A stretch of DNA of 64,000 nt from Caenorhabditis elegans. Taxonomy: Eukaryota > Nematoda > Chromadorea > Rhabditida > Rhabditidae. The stretch is from positions 1,612,001-1,676,000 of the forward strand of contig NC_003283.11 in NCBI RefSeq assembly GCF_000002985.6. The letters run 5' to 3'. The notes under the pieces were generated by a model, which saw only the letters and a program-made list of their open reading frames with translations, was not told the origin of the DNA and did no database searches. The position numbers and the translations under genes are program-made. Below, one piece after another: positions 23,001 through 32,264 of the stretch. How positions within the stretch are numbered: the stretch's first letter is position 1; each line of letters begins with the position of its first letter.

Positions 23001-23883
23001 ATGCATTTATAATGATCCAAAACAACCGAATATCATAATAAAACACTCCAAAAAAATTTAGATTTTTCATAATTTCCGATCAAAGTTTTGGCAAATTGCC
23101 AAAAATTTTTTAAATACGAGCTTTTGCGGAAATTTAAAGATATGCCGCATTTTTCGACCCCTACAATGTTTTAATACAATCAATTTAAACAAAATTAAAA
23201 CATAAAAAAATTAGAAAATTTTTTTTTGGTCGACATCCAAAATTATGAGCGACAAAACTGAGTAATTACCACTTTTTGACAATAAATAAAAAAAATTTAA
23301 AAATTTTTTGAAAAGTTTTATCATTATATTTGGTCATTTTGGGACTAAAGGAGTGGTTTTTAACAATTTTCCCACTGGCGCTACTCCACCTTTAATAAAT
23401 TTAACCGCTCATTTTTTAAGTTTGGTTCTTAGTTATTACCCAGTTTTTTAAGTATGAGATTCATGTTTCCAATCCTCCCACGCAGTCACAGCTAATTCAG
23501 ATTCTGCCGTTCCTTTTCAAATAAGCTCAAACAAGCTTCTACAGAATGCCAGCTTACCCAATTTGAAGGTATTTGCACAATGAAAAACTTCCATTTTTCT
23601 CAATTTTAATTTCAGCGAGTATTTTCCACAAGCAGATATCAAATCGGATTTCAAGAGAATGGAAATGATTTTCTCAACTCGACTGCTTGTCTTTTCCTTA
23701 TGAATCAATTATTTTTGACAAACGTTGTTTTTGATGGAAATGAGTGTGGTAAAGAAGTACTTTGGTACTTTTTAACTAAACAATTCAATTTCAGAAGCCA
23801 TTGACAGAACCAATCAGAACAATGGTGCCAATTGGATTTTCAGATTGAATTTTTTTATTTTATTGTTATGGGTTTCACTCTAA
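20017..23883 (+). CDS. irld-type secreted receptor L-domain protein, three-unit form (496 aa)
   Basis: Eight exons: 20017-20107, 21161-21400, 21444-21626, 22222-22526, 22569-22935, 23486-23568, 23616-23748 and 23795-23883, total 1,491 nt in frame. Residues 1-15 are a signal peptide (MLLIFLIFISIAQCA). Three leucine-rich beta-helix units resembling receptor L domains follow: exons 2-3 (WPVNCTEVCG start), exon 4 (DLSPLSDIQNISGCL) and exon 5 onward (NCSDVLGKITI, IYGGIRIENTNL). A hydrophobic tail (FFILLLWVSL) suggests a GPI signal or membrane anchor. L domains bind ligand in insulin/EGF receptors; this protein has no kinase, so a secreted or surface binding or decoy role is inferred. Intron 1 holds a palindromic element interrupted by a second one; intron 5 holds a complete copy. 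Confidence 0.88.
20501..20571 (+). other. tRNA-like sequence (A- and B-box-like), arm 1
   Basis: TAGCTCAGTGGATAG resembles a Pol III A box and D arm, and GAGTTCGAGTCC resembles a B box and T loop, at tRNA-like spacing. A loop TTGCGAT would place GCG at the anticodon. The acceptor stem and T stem have mismatches, so it is not a convincing functional tRNA. The minus-strand partner is at 20695-20764. Confidence 0.6.
20695..20764 (-). other. tRNA-like sequence (A- and B-box-like), arm 2
   Basis: Inverted, almost identical copy of the segment at 20501-20571, with the same B-box-like and A-box-like motifs on the minus strand. It has the same weaknesses in the stems. Confidence 0.6.
22965..23395. 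repeat. Palindromic element, GGTGGAGTAGCGCC family, intact copy
   Basis: Starts TAAAGGTGGAGTAGCGCCAG and ends in the complement (CTGGCGCTACTCCACCTTTA), about 430 bp long. It sits in intron 5 of the irld gene at 20017-23883. Relatives are at 20190-21141, 32976-33413 and 60856-61289, all in introns. Confidence 0.85.
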
Positions 23884-24158
23884 CGTTATTTTCAAAATAA
23901 TTTGATGTTTTTTTAGTTCAAATAATTCAATTTTGATTTTTTTTATTTTGAAAGTTTTCGTTATTTTTTATTCTGAACACAGCTTTCTTGTTCGGAGAAC
24001 GTCTAAATTTAGAAATTGAACTAGTTCATTTCCTTGTTTTCCTTTTTTTCGCTTGATTGTTAGCTAAATTTCCCATGTTATTCATTAATCACGGTTGGTT
24101 TTGTAGTCGGTGGGCTGCACGAAATTTGCAAATTTGTTAGTGTTCTCATACTGGAAGC

Positions 24159-24543
24159 ATGTTCAGCGGTCTTAAATGGGGAAGACTTTTGATTCATATT
24201 CAACAGGTTTCTGCTGCCTTTTCGATTTTAACAAATATATTTTTAATACATCTTATTTTGAACAAGTCGCCGACGCAGATTGGAGCTTACAAGTTTTTAA
24301 TGTTATACTTCTCTTTTTTCGAGATATTTTACGGAATTGTCGTTGCGTTAACAAGTCCGGTGAGCGCACTATTCAGGTGTTTGAGAAAATTTTTTCCAAA
24401 TAACATGTCAGCTCAAAAGTATAAGCGACAAAGCTTCAATTTTAACTCCATAAAGGGTATATAGAAATTTTTTTTTTGAAGAGTTGTAATGTTTTGGAGG
24501 AGCAAACCCTTCCGGCTCATTTTCGAGATTGTAGTTTTTCTGT

Positions 24544-24580
<37 letters not shown>

Positions 24581-27281
24581 TTTTTACCGATAGAAAAAAC
24601 GTTATTTTACTCTATAATATAAATAAAAAGCATTCCGAAAGACTACCAAACCTTAAAATACAAGATCGAAACATCAACACTAAAATCTCAACATTTTAAA
24701 TTCGCGTCATTTGTTTAATGTTTGAATTCTTATATAGTTGTACTTTAATTTCAAAAATTCAACAGATCATTGTACAAATCGACGTTAAAAAATGGGAAAA
24801 ATATCACAAATTTCTTGATATATTTTTTGGTTCTTTTACAATCAACAAATTATATTTTAGTTTCACCATACCCAATACGCAACCTATTTGGCAATTATCA
24901 GTGCAAAAGATCGTGATTTAAGCCATTTCACACTTAACATATTTAATGCAATGTATTGGGGTTGTTACGGAATGTCTCTCGCTATGTTTGGTGTTCACTT
25001 TATATATCGGTACTTGGCAGCCTGCGGGTAAGTATTTTTTAAGTTATCAACTTAATTTTTGTATATGTTCAGAAGTCAGTTAGCAAACTCATTCAACACC
25101 TGGAAAATCGTTATCTGGTTCTTGCTTCCTTTAAGTTTTGGAGCAATTTGGTCTTTTGATGGTTACTTTTTTTGCCGGCCAACAGAAGAAGTTACTAACT
25201 TCATTAAGTAAATTTCTTCATGATTAAGTTTGAGACGCAATTTTCAATTTTCAGAGACAGCGTTTATGTCACGTTTGGCTTGAAAGAATCAGAGTTTGTT
25301 TATCTGGGCCCGAGGATTTTTCAGAAAAACGAAAATGGCATTATACAATTCAATGTAGGACCATCTGCTGGTCTTGGCTTAAATGTAATGACTGTGGTGA
25401 GAAAATCAAAATCTTCACAAGAAAACTGCAAAAAGGTTCAGAACATATCGTTTTTAGCAATTTTCTTCTTCGGAATTAAATGCTACTTTTGTATACAGAA
25501 CATGGTAAAGCAAAGTGCATCTTCGAAAAGTAATGCTCTCCAACGCCAATTGTTCTACGCACTGGTGATTCAAACCCTAATACCAGTGATTTTCATGCAA
25601 CTTCCCTTCACAATTGTACTAATTCTGTGTATTTTTGATATAAACGATGATGTTATCAGTGGTTTGGCGGTGATGAGTATTGCAGTGTATCCAGCGATTG
25701 ATCCGCTTCCCAATATTTTCATTATCAAAGACTACCGGAGAGCATTGCTGAGTGAGTTTGATACTTTCTATCATTTTTACACACTGATTTTTTTTAATTT
25801 TGAATCCTCTAAAAAATCTGTTCATACCAACTTCATTAACAATTTTTTTTCAAACTTTTGATAGATTGCCGTAAGAGTTGCCCGTAATATGAATATAAAT
25901 TTTTGAAGATGAGCAATATAAATTTAGAGTTGCCCGTAATTTATAAATTTCTGAAGATAAGCAATTTAAATTTTGAGTTTCCCGTAATTTATAAATTTCT
26001 GAAGATGAGCAATTTAAATTTTGAGTTGCCCGTAATTTATAAATTTCTGAAGATGGAAAATTTAAATTTTGAGTTGCCCGTAATTTATAAATTTCTGAAG
26101 ATGAGCAATTTAAATTTTGATTTTCCCGTAATTTATAAATTTCTGAAAATGAGCAATTTAAATTTTGAGTTGCCCGTAATTTATAAATTTCTGAAGATGA
26201 GCAATTTAAATTTTGAGTTTCCCGTAATTTATAAATTTCTGAAGATGAGCAATTTAAATTTTGAGTTTCCCGTAATTTATAAATTTCTGAAGATGAGCAA
26301 TTTAAATTTTGAGTTGCCCGTAATTTATAAATTTCTGAAGATGAGCAATTTAAATTTTGATTTTCCCGTAATTTATAAATTTCTGAAAATGAGCAATTTA
26401 AATTTTGAGTTGCCCGTAATTTATAAATTTCTGAAGATGAGCAATTCAAATTTTGAGTTTCCCGTAATTTATAAATTTCTGAAGATGAGCAATTTAAATT
26501 TTGAGTTGCCCGTAATTTATAAATTTCTGAAAATGAGCAAATTAAATTTAGAGTTGCCCGTAATTTATAAATTTCTGAAGATGGGCAATTTAAATTTTGA
26601 GTTGCCCGTAATTTATAAATTTCTGAAAATGAGCAATTTAAATTTTGAGTTTCCCGTAATTTATAAATTTCTGAAAATGAGCAAATTAAATTTAGAGTTG
26701 CCCGTAATTTATAAATTTCTGAAGATAAGCAATTTAAATTTTGAGTTTCCCGTAATTTATAAATTTCTGAAAATGAGCAATTTAAATTTTGAGTTTCCCG
26801 TAATTTATAAATTTCTGAAGATGAGCAATTTAAATTTTGAGTTGCCCGTAATTTATAAATTTCTGAAGATGAGCAATTTAAATTTTGAGTTTCCCGTAAT
26901 TTATAAATTTCTGAAGATGAGCAATTTAAATTTAGAGTTGCCCGTAATTTATAAATTTCTGAAGATGAGCAATTTAAATTTAGTGTTGCCCGTAATTTAT
27001 AAATTTCTGAAGATGAGCAATTTAAATTTTTATTTGCCCGTAATTTTTAAATTTCTGAAGATGAGCAATTTAAATTTAGTTGCCCTTATGATTGATTTTC
27101 TATGACCGAAAACGTTATTTTCCAAGTTTCAGATTATTTACGCTGGATCAAAAACAGATTCCTATGCAGGAAGCATGTTGTCAGTGACGTCCGAAACGCT
27201 TCTTACTACACCGACGGACACACTACTAAAAATGCTCCGAGTGCTCCTAGTCATGTTCCGATAGTTCATATGAATACATGA
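24159..27281 (+). CDS. Serpentine chemoreceptor, str-type 7TM GPCR (367 aa)
   Basis: Six exons: 24159-24359, 24861-25027, 25073-25207, 25255-25396, 25442-25751 and 27133-27281, total 1,104 nt in frame. Seven hydrophobic segments are apparent. Family landmarks: FHHTQYATY at the start of TM3, SAKDRDLSHF, the LQRQLFYALVIQTLIPV block of TM6, and YPAIDPLPNIFIIKDYRRA at TM7, all typical of the str class of chemosensory receptors. It is presumed to sit in sensory cilia; ligand unknown. The paralogue at 28308-30287 has the same exon plan and length. Intron 1 has an AT dinucleotide run (about 24547-24577). Intron 5 is about 1.4 kb, mostly the 48-bp minisatellite. Confidence 0.92.
24547..24577. repeat. 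(AT)n microsatellite
   Basis: An uninterrupted run of about fifteen TA dinucleotides in intron 1 of the str gene at 24159-27281. Confidence 0.9.
25875..27095. repeat. 48-bp minisatellite, about 25 units, in str intron 5
   Basis: Unit layout: GAGTTGCCCGTAATTTATAA, then ATTTCTGAAGATGAGC, then AATTTAAATTTT. Units vary mainly at TTG/TTT before CCC, AAG/AAA, and ATGAGC/ATGGGC/ATAAGC. Because 48 is a multiple of three and the unit lacks stops in one frame, a 400-codon open frame runs through the plus strand and a 199-codon one through the minus strand. Neither is a gene: the array is bounded by the GTGAGT donor at 25752 and the TTTCAG acceptor before 27133 that join str exons in frame. Confidence 0.95.
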
Positions 27282-28307
27282 AATACTTTTTTTAAACCTC
27301 TACGCACATAACTTGAATGAATTTATAATGCCTGTTGTCACTTTCAGTTTTTTTTGCCTATAGATCTAATTGTACAGTTGAAGCGGCAAAACCACTCCCA
27401 TTTTTCAGCTTTGTCTAGACGTGAGCCTCATTTAATGCGAGACCCTCATCTTGGGTAAAGTATTTGGTTAACTTAAAGGTGGAGTACCGAAATCTGGGAA
27501 ATATTTTCAATTGACTCCAAATTTTCCCTTAATTCCGAATATCTATGTGAAAAAAATTCAAAAAAATTTTCCTGATTTCATACTTGAGCTTCAAATCGCA
27601 AATTTCATTTGTGCCCGGTTTCTTTTTTCAAATATAGATATTGTCTAGATAAAATCAAATTATGCAAGTGCGTTCCAATGATAATGCGTTTGGGCGCGCA
27701 TTTGAAAAATCTCACGGGCACGCAAATGAAATTTGCGATGTCAAGCTCAAATATAAAATCAGGGAAATTTTTTTGAATTTTTTCACAATGATATTCTTAA
27801 TTTTTGGAGTCAATTGCAAATATTTCCCAGATTTCGGTACTCCAACTTTCACTTTTTGTATTTATCTACAAGATTTCGTTTTTTTTTCAATTCTCAAAAT
27901 AATCATCATCACATACATAATGTTTTAACAAAAATAAGATGTATCATGACAGGGATAATGAGGCTTTTGGTTTTTGAAAATAGTATCAACATTTTTTCGC
28001 AAAATAAGTAGCGTTATTTTTGAAAGAAAATTAAATTTTAAACTTAACTGCCATCCGTTTTGACAGTGATCACAATTTCACCTTAAAACTTTTTTCTGGT
28101 TTGGTCGATGATTTTCTTATTCAACATGATTGGATATCAGATTCCATTAAGTTGTTAGACGGCACATGAATCAGTTGTATGTACATATTCTGAAAACTTC
28201 TTAATCTGAAAACTTGATCAGGAGAATTCTTTGAATTGATATGTATTGTGCAGCATATAAACCTCCATTTTGATTAATATTTGATATTTATTGTTCAGAA
28301 AATAAAA
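27282..28307. other. Intergenic region with one large palindrome
   Basis: Lies between the two tandem str genes. It contains the palindromic element at 27473-27850. The rest, including about 450 bases upstream of the second gene, has no recognised feature. Confidence 0.55.
27473..27850. repeat. Palindromic element, GGTGGAGTACCGAAATC family
   Basis: Left end TAAAGGTGGAGTACCGAAAT, right end ATTTCGGTACTCCAACTTT. Long inverted arms include the TGAAAAAAATTCAAAAAAAT and GAGCTTCAAATCGCAAATTT blocks and their complements. It is distinct from the GTAGCGCC family though the outermost bases are shared. Confidence 0.8.
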
Positions 28308-30287
28308 ATGTTCCGTGGCCTCGAGTGGGGAACACTGTTGATTCAAATTCAGCAACTTTCTGCAGCTTTTTCGATTTCATTCAACATTTTTCTGATTCAC
28401 CTAATTGTGAACAAGTCACCAAAGCAAATTGGAGTCTACAAGTATTTTATGTTGTATTTCTCAATCTTTGAAATATTTTATGGAATTGTGACAGCTCTCA
28501 CTAGTCCAGTAAGTGTTTTTTCACTGAAAAAATTTTAAAAATCAAACATTTTCAGTTTCACCATACCCAATACGCAACATATTCCACAATAATTAGTTCC
28601 AAAGATCGGGCATTGAGCCACTTTGTGCTGAACATACTAAATGCAGTGTACTGGGCTTGTTATGGAATATCAGTTGCCATGTTTGCAATTCAATTCATCT
28701 ATCGATATTTGGCAACTGTGAAGTGAGTTTTATGCTATTTTTTTAATTTTTAAAATTTGTAAAATTTTGATTTTTTTTTTTTTGAGTTTCCTAAATAGTC
28801 AGGAATGATAGCCAGGTGTTGAATTATTTATTTCTACTAACAACTTACATATAAAACAATTTGGAATGTACTGTTAATGAGAAGTACAGAAATTCCCAAC
28901 TATGGGAGTAACTCATTTGAAAAACGCAGTCAGCTGAAAGAACTGAGAAGGTCCCCGATCGATGTTAGCTGCAGGTGTGACTAGTCAAACTATAGCCTCG
29001 ATCAATTTGCTCTTTGGAGACTAATGATTTGACTAACGGGCAAACATCTACAATAGTCGAATTACAGAAGTGACCTTGCTCGCTCCTTCCAATCCTGGAA
29101 AATCCTTCTCTGGTTCTCACTTCCACTTGTTTTTGGCACAGTCTGGGCAGTCGCGGGATACGTATTCTGTGCACCAACACAGGAAGTCACTGATTTTATC
29201 AAGTAACTGATTTGTTCTTTACTTGCTTGCAACAAAATATTTTTAGAAATAGCATCCACGTTACTTTTGGATTGGAAGAATCAGAGTTTGTGTATTTGGG
29301 GCCGAGAATATTCAAAGAGCACAATGGTACGATTACATTCAATATAAAGCCATCAATCGGACTTGCTCTGAACATTATGACGATGGTATATAAAGACAGA
29401 ATTTTGAATCCAATAACCAATTTGAGAAAAATTTAGAACATATCATTTTTTGCAATACTCTTTTTCGGTCTGAAATGTTACTATTACATGAGAAAAATGA
29501 TGAGCCAAAGTGGATCGTCAAAGTCAATAGGCCTCCAGCGGCAGCTATTTTTTGCATTGGTGGTGCAAACTTTGATTCCAGTGGTTTTAATGCTTTCACC
29601 GTTTACGTTTGCTCTTATTTTGTGCATTTTCGATATTAATGATGATGTTATTGGTGGAATCGTGGTGTTGTGTATTGCTATTTACCCCGCAATTGACCCA
29701 CTTCCGAATATTTTTATTATCAGAGATTATAGGAGAGCACTATTATGTAAGTTCGGTGCTTTATTCGATTTGAAAAAAATAAGGTATTTATTGGGTTGCA
29801 CTGGTTGCCCTTTCCCATTTATTACCTTCGTCAATAAGGAAATGACAAATTCCAATATTAGACTAAAAATATAAATTGGTGAAAATATTATAAACTTTAG
29901 AAAAAAAAATGTTAAAAACTTTTTCTCATTATTCACTCATTGAATACATGGGCTTAAAACGTTGAGTGAAAAAAACGAAACGTAAATATTCATCACTTAT
30001 CGATAGATTGTTAAAAACAAATTTACAAGAAGACAACGTTGTCAAAAAAACTCCGAGCCTAGTCTGTAGTTTCTAACTAAATTAACCTGTGTATCTTTGT
30101 ACACTTCTTCAAACTCAATTGAGGAAAATTTTCAGATTATGTACTCCGTGTGAAAAATAAACTGTTTTGCAAAACAAATGTTATTAGCGCATCGAGAAAT
30201 ACGTCTTGTTATGTTGATGGACAAATCAGTAATGCTACCGGACAACGTGCTTTCAGCAATGTTTCAATGACTGCAGGAACAATATAA
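28308..30287 (+). CDS. Serpentine chemoreceptor, str-type 7TM GPCR (367 aa), tandem paralogue
   Basis: Six exons: 28308-28508, 28556-28722, 29068-29202, 29247-29385, 29437-29746 and 30136-30287, total 1,104 nt. Exons 1, 2, 3 and 5 have exactly the same lengths as in the gene at 24159-27281 (201, 167, 135, 310 nt). It shares FHHTQYATY, LGPRIF, the LQRQLFFALVVQTLIPV block and YPAIDPLPNIFIIRDYRRA. The C-terminal tail differs completely, as is usual in this class. Presumed chemosensory GPCR of the ciliary membrane. Intron 5 here is under 400 bases and lacks the minisatellite, so the array arose after the duplication or was lost here. Confidence 0.92.
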
Positions 30288-30555
30288 TATTTTATCAAAT
30301 TGTGGAATTCTTTTTTGTTTATTAATGAAATCTGAGAAACTTGAGAAATTATTTTACATGCCAATTTTTAGGAGGTATTCAGAAACTTAAACTATTTCTC
30401 GAAAAAAAAACAACAAAAAACACAAAAACGCAAAAAATAATAAATTCACGTCAACGTTAAAAATTACACATACTCCGCGTGGAAAACGTTTATTTTTGTT
30501 TTCGCTTTCTCAAAAATCAATAATTTATTGTTTGATCGATTGAGTTCCGAACACG

Positions 30556-31018
30556 ATGCTTCAATATTTTGTTCTTGGTTATCTCGTGTTTGAGGTTAGT
30601 TTTCTGCGATTTGGGCGTAAAATGCGGCGCTTGGGGTTCGCCGATTACAGCATGTTGGTCTAATATTTTTCAATAAATCAAATGTCAAAATATAGAAAAA
30701 TATTTTATTGATCGGAAAATCAGGTTTATTTCAGTTGAAGTCGTATGAAACTTTCTAAACATTTTTGAACAGAATGAACAAAAATTAAGTGTTATTTTCA
30801 GATTAACCAAAAATTATTCTATATTTGGACACTATACTTTAATCTCGACTTTCCCTAAAAATTTTTTTCCAAATTTCCAGATCATCCGTCTCGCCCAACT
30901 CCCCGACGTCTGTGCGGTCAAATTCACGCCACCGCCCGCCAAGCAGGCTACACCACCAGCTGCAGTTCCTGCTCCAGAAGCCCCGAAGTCCGAAGTCAGT
31001 ACCGCAAAGTCGGGATAG
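30556..31018 (+). CDS. Small predicted protein with Pro/Ala-rich tail (58 aa)
   Basis: Two exons, 30556-30594 and 30881-31018, joined by GTTAGT donor and TTTCCAG acceptor, give 177 nt in frame ending TAG. The first half is hydrophobic (MLQYFVLGYLVFEIIRLAQL), like a membrane anchor or uncleaved signal; the second half is rich in Pro, Ala, Lys and Ser. Exon 2 is clearly GC-richer than its surroundings and has third-position G/C bias, which supports coding. I do not recognise the family. The minus-strand frames across exon 2 appear to be shadows. Confidence 0.6.
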
Positions 31019-32264
31019 AGCAATGTTGGCCAAATGTCGTCTAAAGAAAAATGATGTCTCCTGAATTTTTTTCTACATTTTGTTCCTCTGGGACGATGAA
31101 AGTAAAAAATTATTTTTTTTTATATATGTTTTAATGTTTTTTGATCTCAATAGCTGTTTGTTTAATTTTTTTGAGGATAAGATTCTCCGAAAAAAAAAAT
31201 TAGAAACTGTTTCCAGTTTGAAAAACTAGGAAGAACTAATTTCGAGGTTTTCAAGTTGTTTTCCTAATGACCCACATCTCGAAAAGCCATTTTCTTCCTT
31301 GTTTTCCTCTGCCCAATTGGGCTATCCCTGTTCTACATTCTCCTTTTCCGTTCTGATTTTTTCCTGGCAAAATGTCAAAAGAGTATTCTCTCGCACACAT
31401 CTGTCCTCTGGTGCCGACAGGTAGTTTGTAAAACAGGAGAGCTCATAAAACAAAATGATGCATGTTTCCTAGTATGTTTGTGTCAGTGTGATAAATGTTG
31501 CTAGATCAATTCTAGAGAAATTGATTCTTCGAAAGAAAAACACCAAGTAAAAATGGCGGGACACTAATAAGCCACACCCATATCTTGGTTCAATTTTTTA
31601 AATATAGTATTTCTCTCAGGAAATTTGAATTTCCCGCCAATTATTTTTCTAGGAAAATTTTACTTTTTCGCCAAAGCATAGTTCCTATAAAATTTATCCA
31701 TCCCGCAAAAATATTTTTCAGAAAAATTTCGCTCAACAAATTTAAATTTCCCGCCAAAACTTTCTGAGAAAATTCCGAATTTCCCGCCAATTTTTATTGT
31801 GGGAAAATTTGAATTTCTCGACAAAATGTTTCCTTCGAAATTAAGTCTGTGAAAATTTCAAACTCCCGCCATGTTTTCAATAAATTTGAATTTAAGTTAA
31901 TGAAAATTTCCGCTGTAGGGAGTTTTTAGATTTGTTTTTCAAGTTTTCTAAAAAATATACATACCTATAACTTAAAAAAAAACAAAAGGGCCACGTGTTC
32001 TGCACATGAAAAGGGGTTTTTGAGTTTCTACTATTCACACAAAACAGCAACGTTCTGGGAGTTTCGCAGCGACCAGACAACATGTTTTCCTCTAACATCA
32101 AAGTCCACACAAACAAAGCAAGAGCGTAAATATTTTGTGGATCGTTGGAAAAATATCAGCAGCGGACAGAATAAAAAAACGAAGAATCGTTTATAAGTGC
32201 CAGTTTTGTTGCGAAAATTTTTTCTTTCAATTTTTATATTTAATTTCAAAAACTAAATATTAAA
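31019..32264. other. Intergenic region with CCCGCCAA repeats
   Basis: Promoter region of the aldehyde dehydrogenase. Bases 31610-31880 are a degenerate array of CCCGCCAA-x-TTT-x-GAAAATTTGAATT units, the complement of the arrays near 14500 and 37100. The remainder has no recognised feature. Confidence 0.5.
31610..31880. repeat. Degenerate TTTCCCGCC array
   Basis: Six or so units of roughly 40 bases built on GAATTTCCCGCCAA and GAAAATTT. The same motif occurs in the opposite orientation near 14500-14640 and 37060-37270. Confidence 0.65.

Noticed and set aside
25850-26449. 199-codon minus-strand repeat frame (NCSSSEIYKLRATQNL type)
   Set aside because: Shadow of the same minisatellite on the other strand.
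25875-27095. CRISPR-like array
   Set aside because: Units are contiguous with no unique spacers, and the genome is nematode; it is a minisatellite.
25903-27105. 400-codon plus-strand open frame with a 16-residue repeat
   Set aside because: It is the product of a 48-bp minisatellite inside an intron whose flanking exons splice in frame; the unit simply lacks stops in this frame. No signal, domain or start context.
30832-31033. Two minus-strand frames over the small gene's exon 2
   Set aside because: Antisense shadows of the GC-rich exon; the plus-strand model has matching splice sites and a stop.
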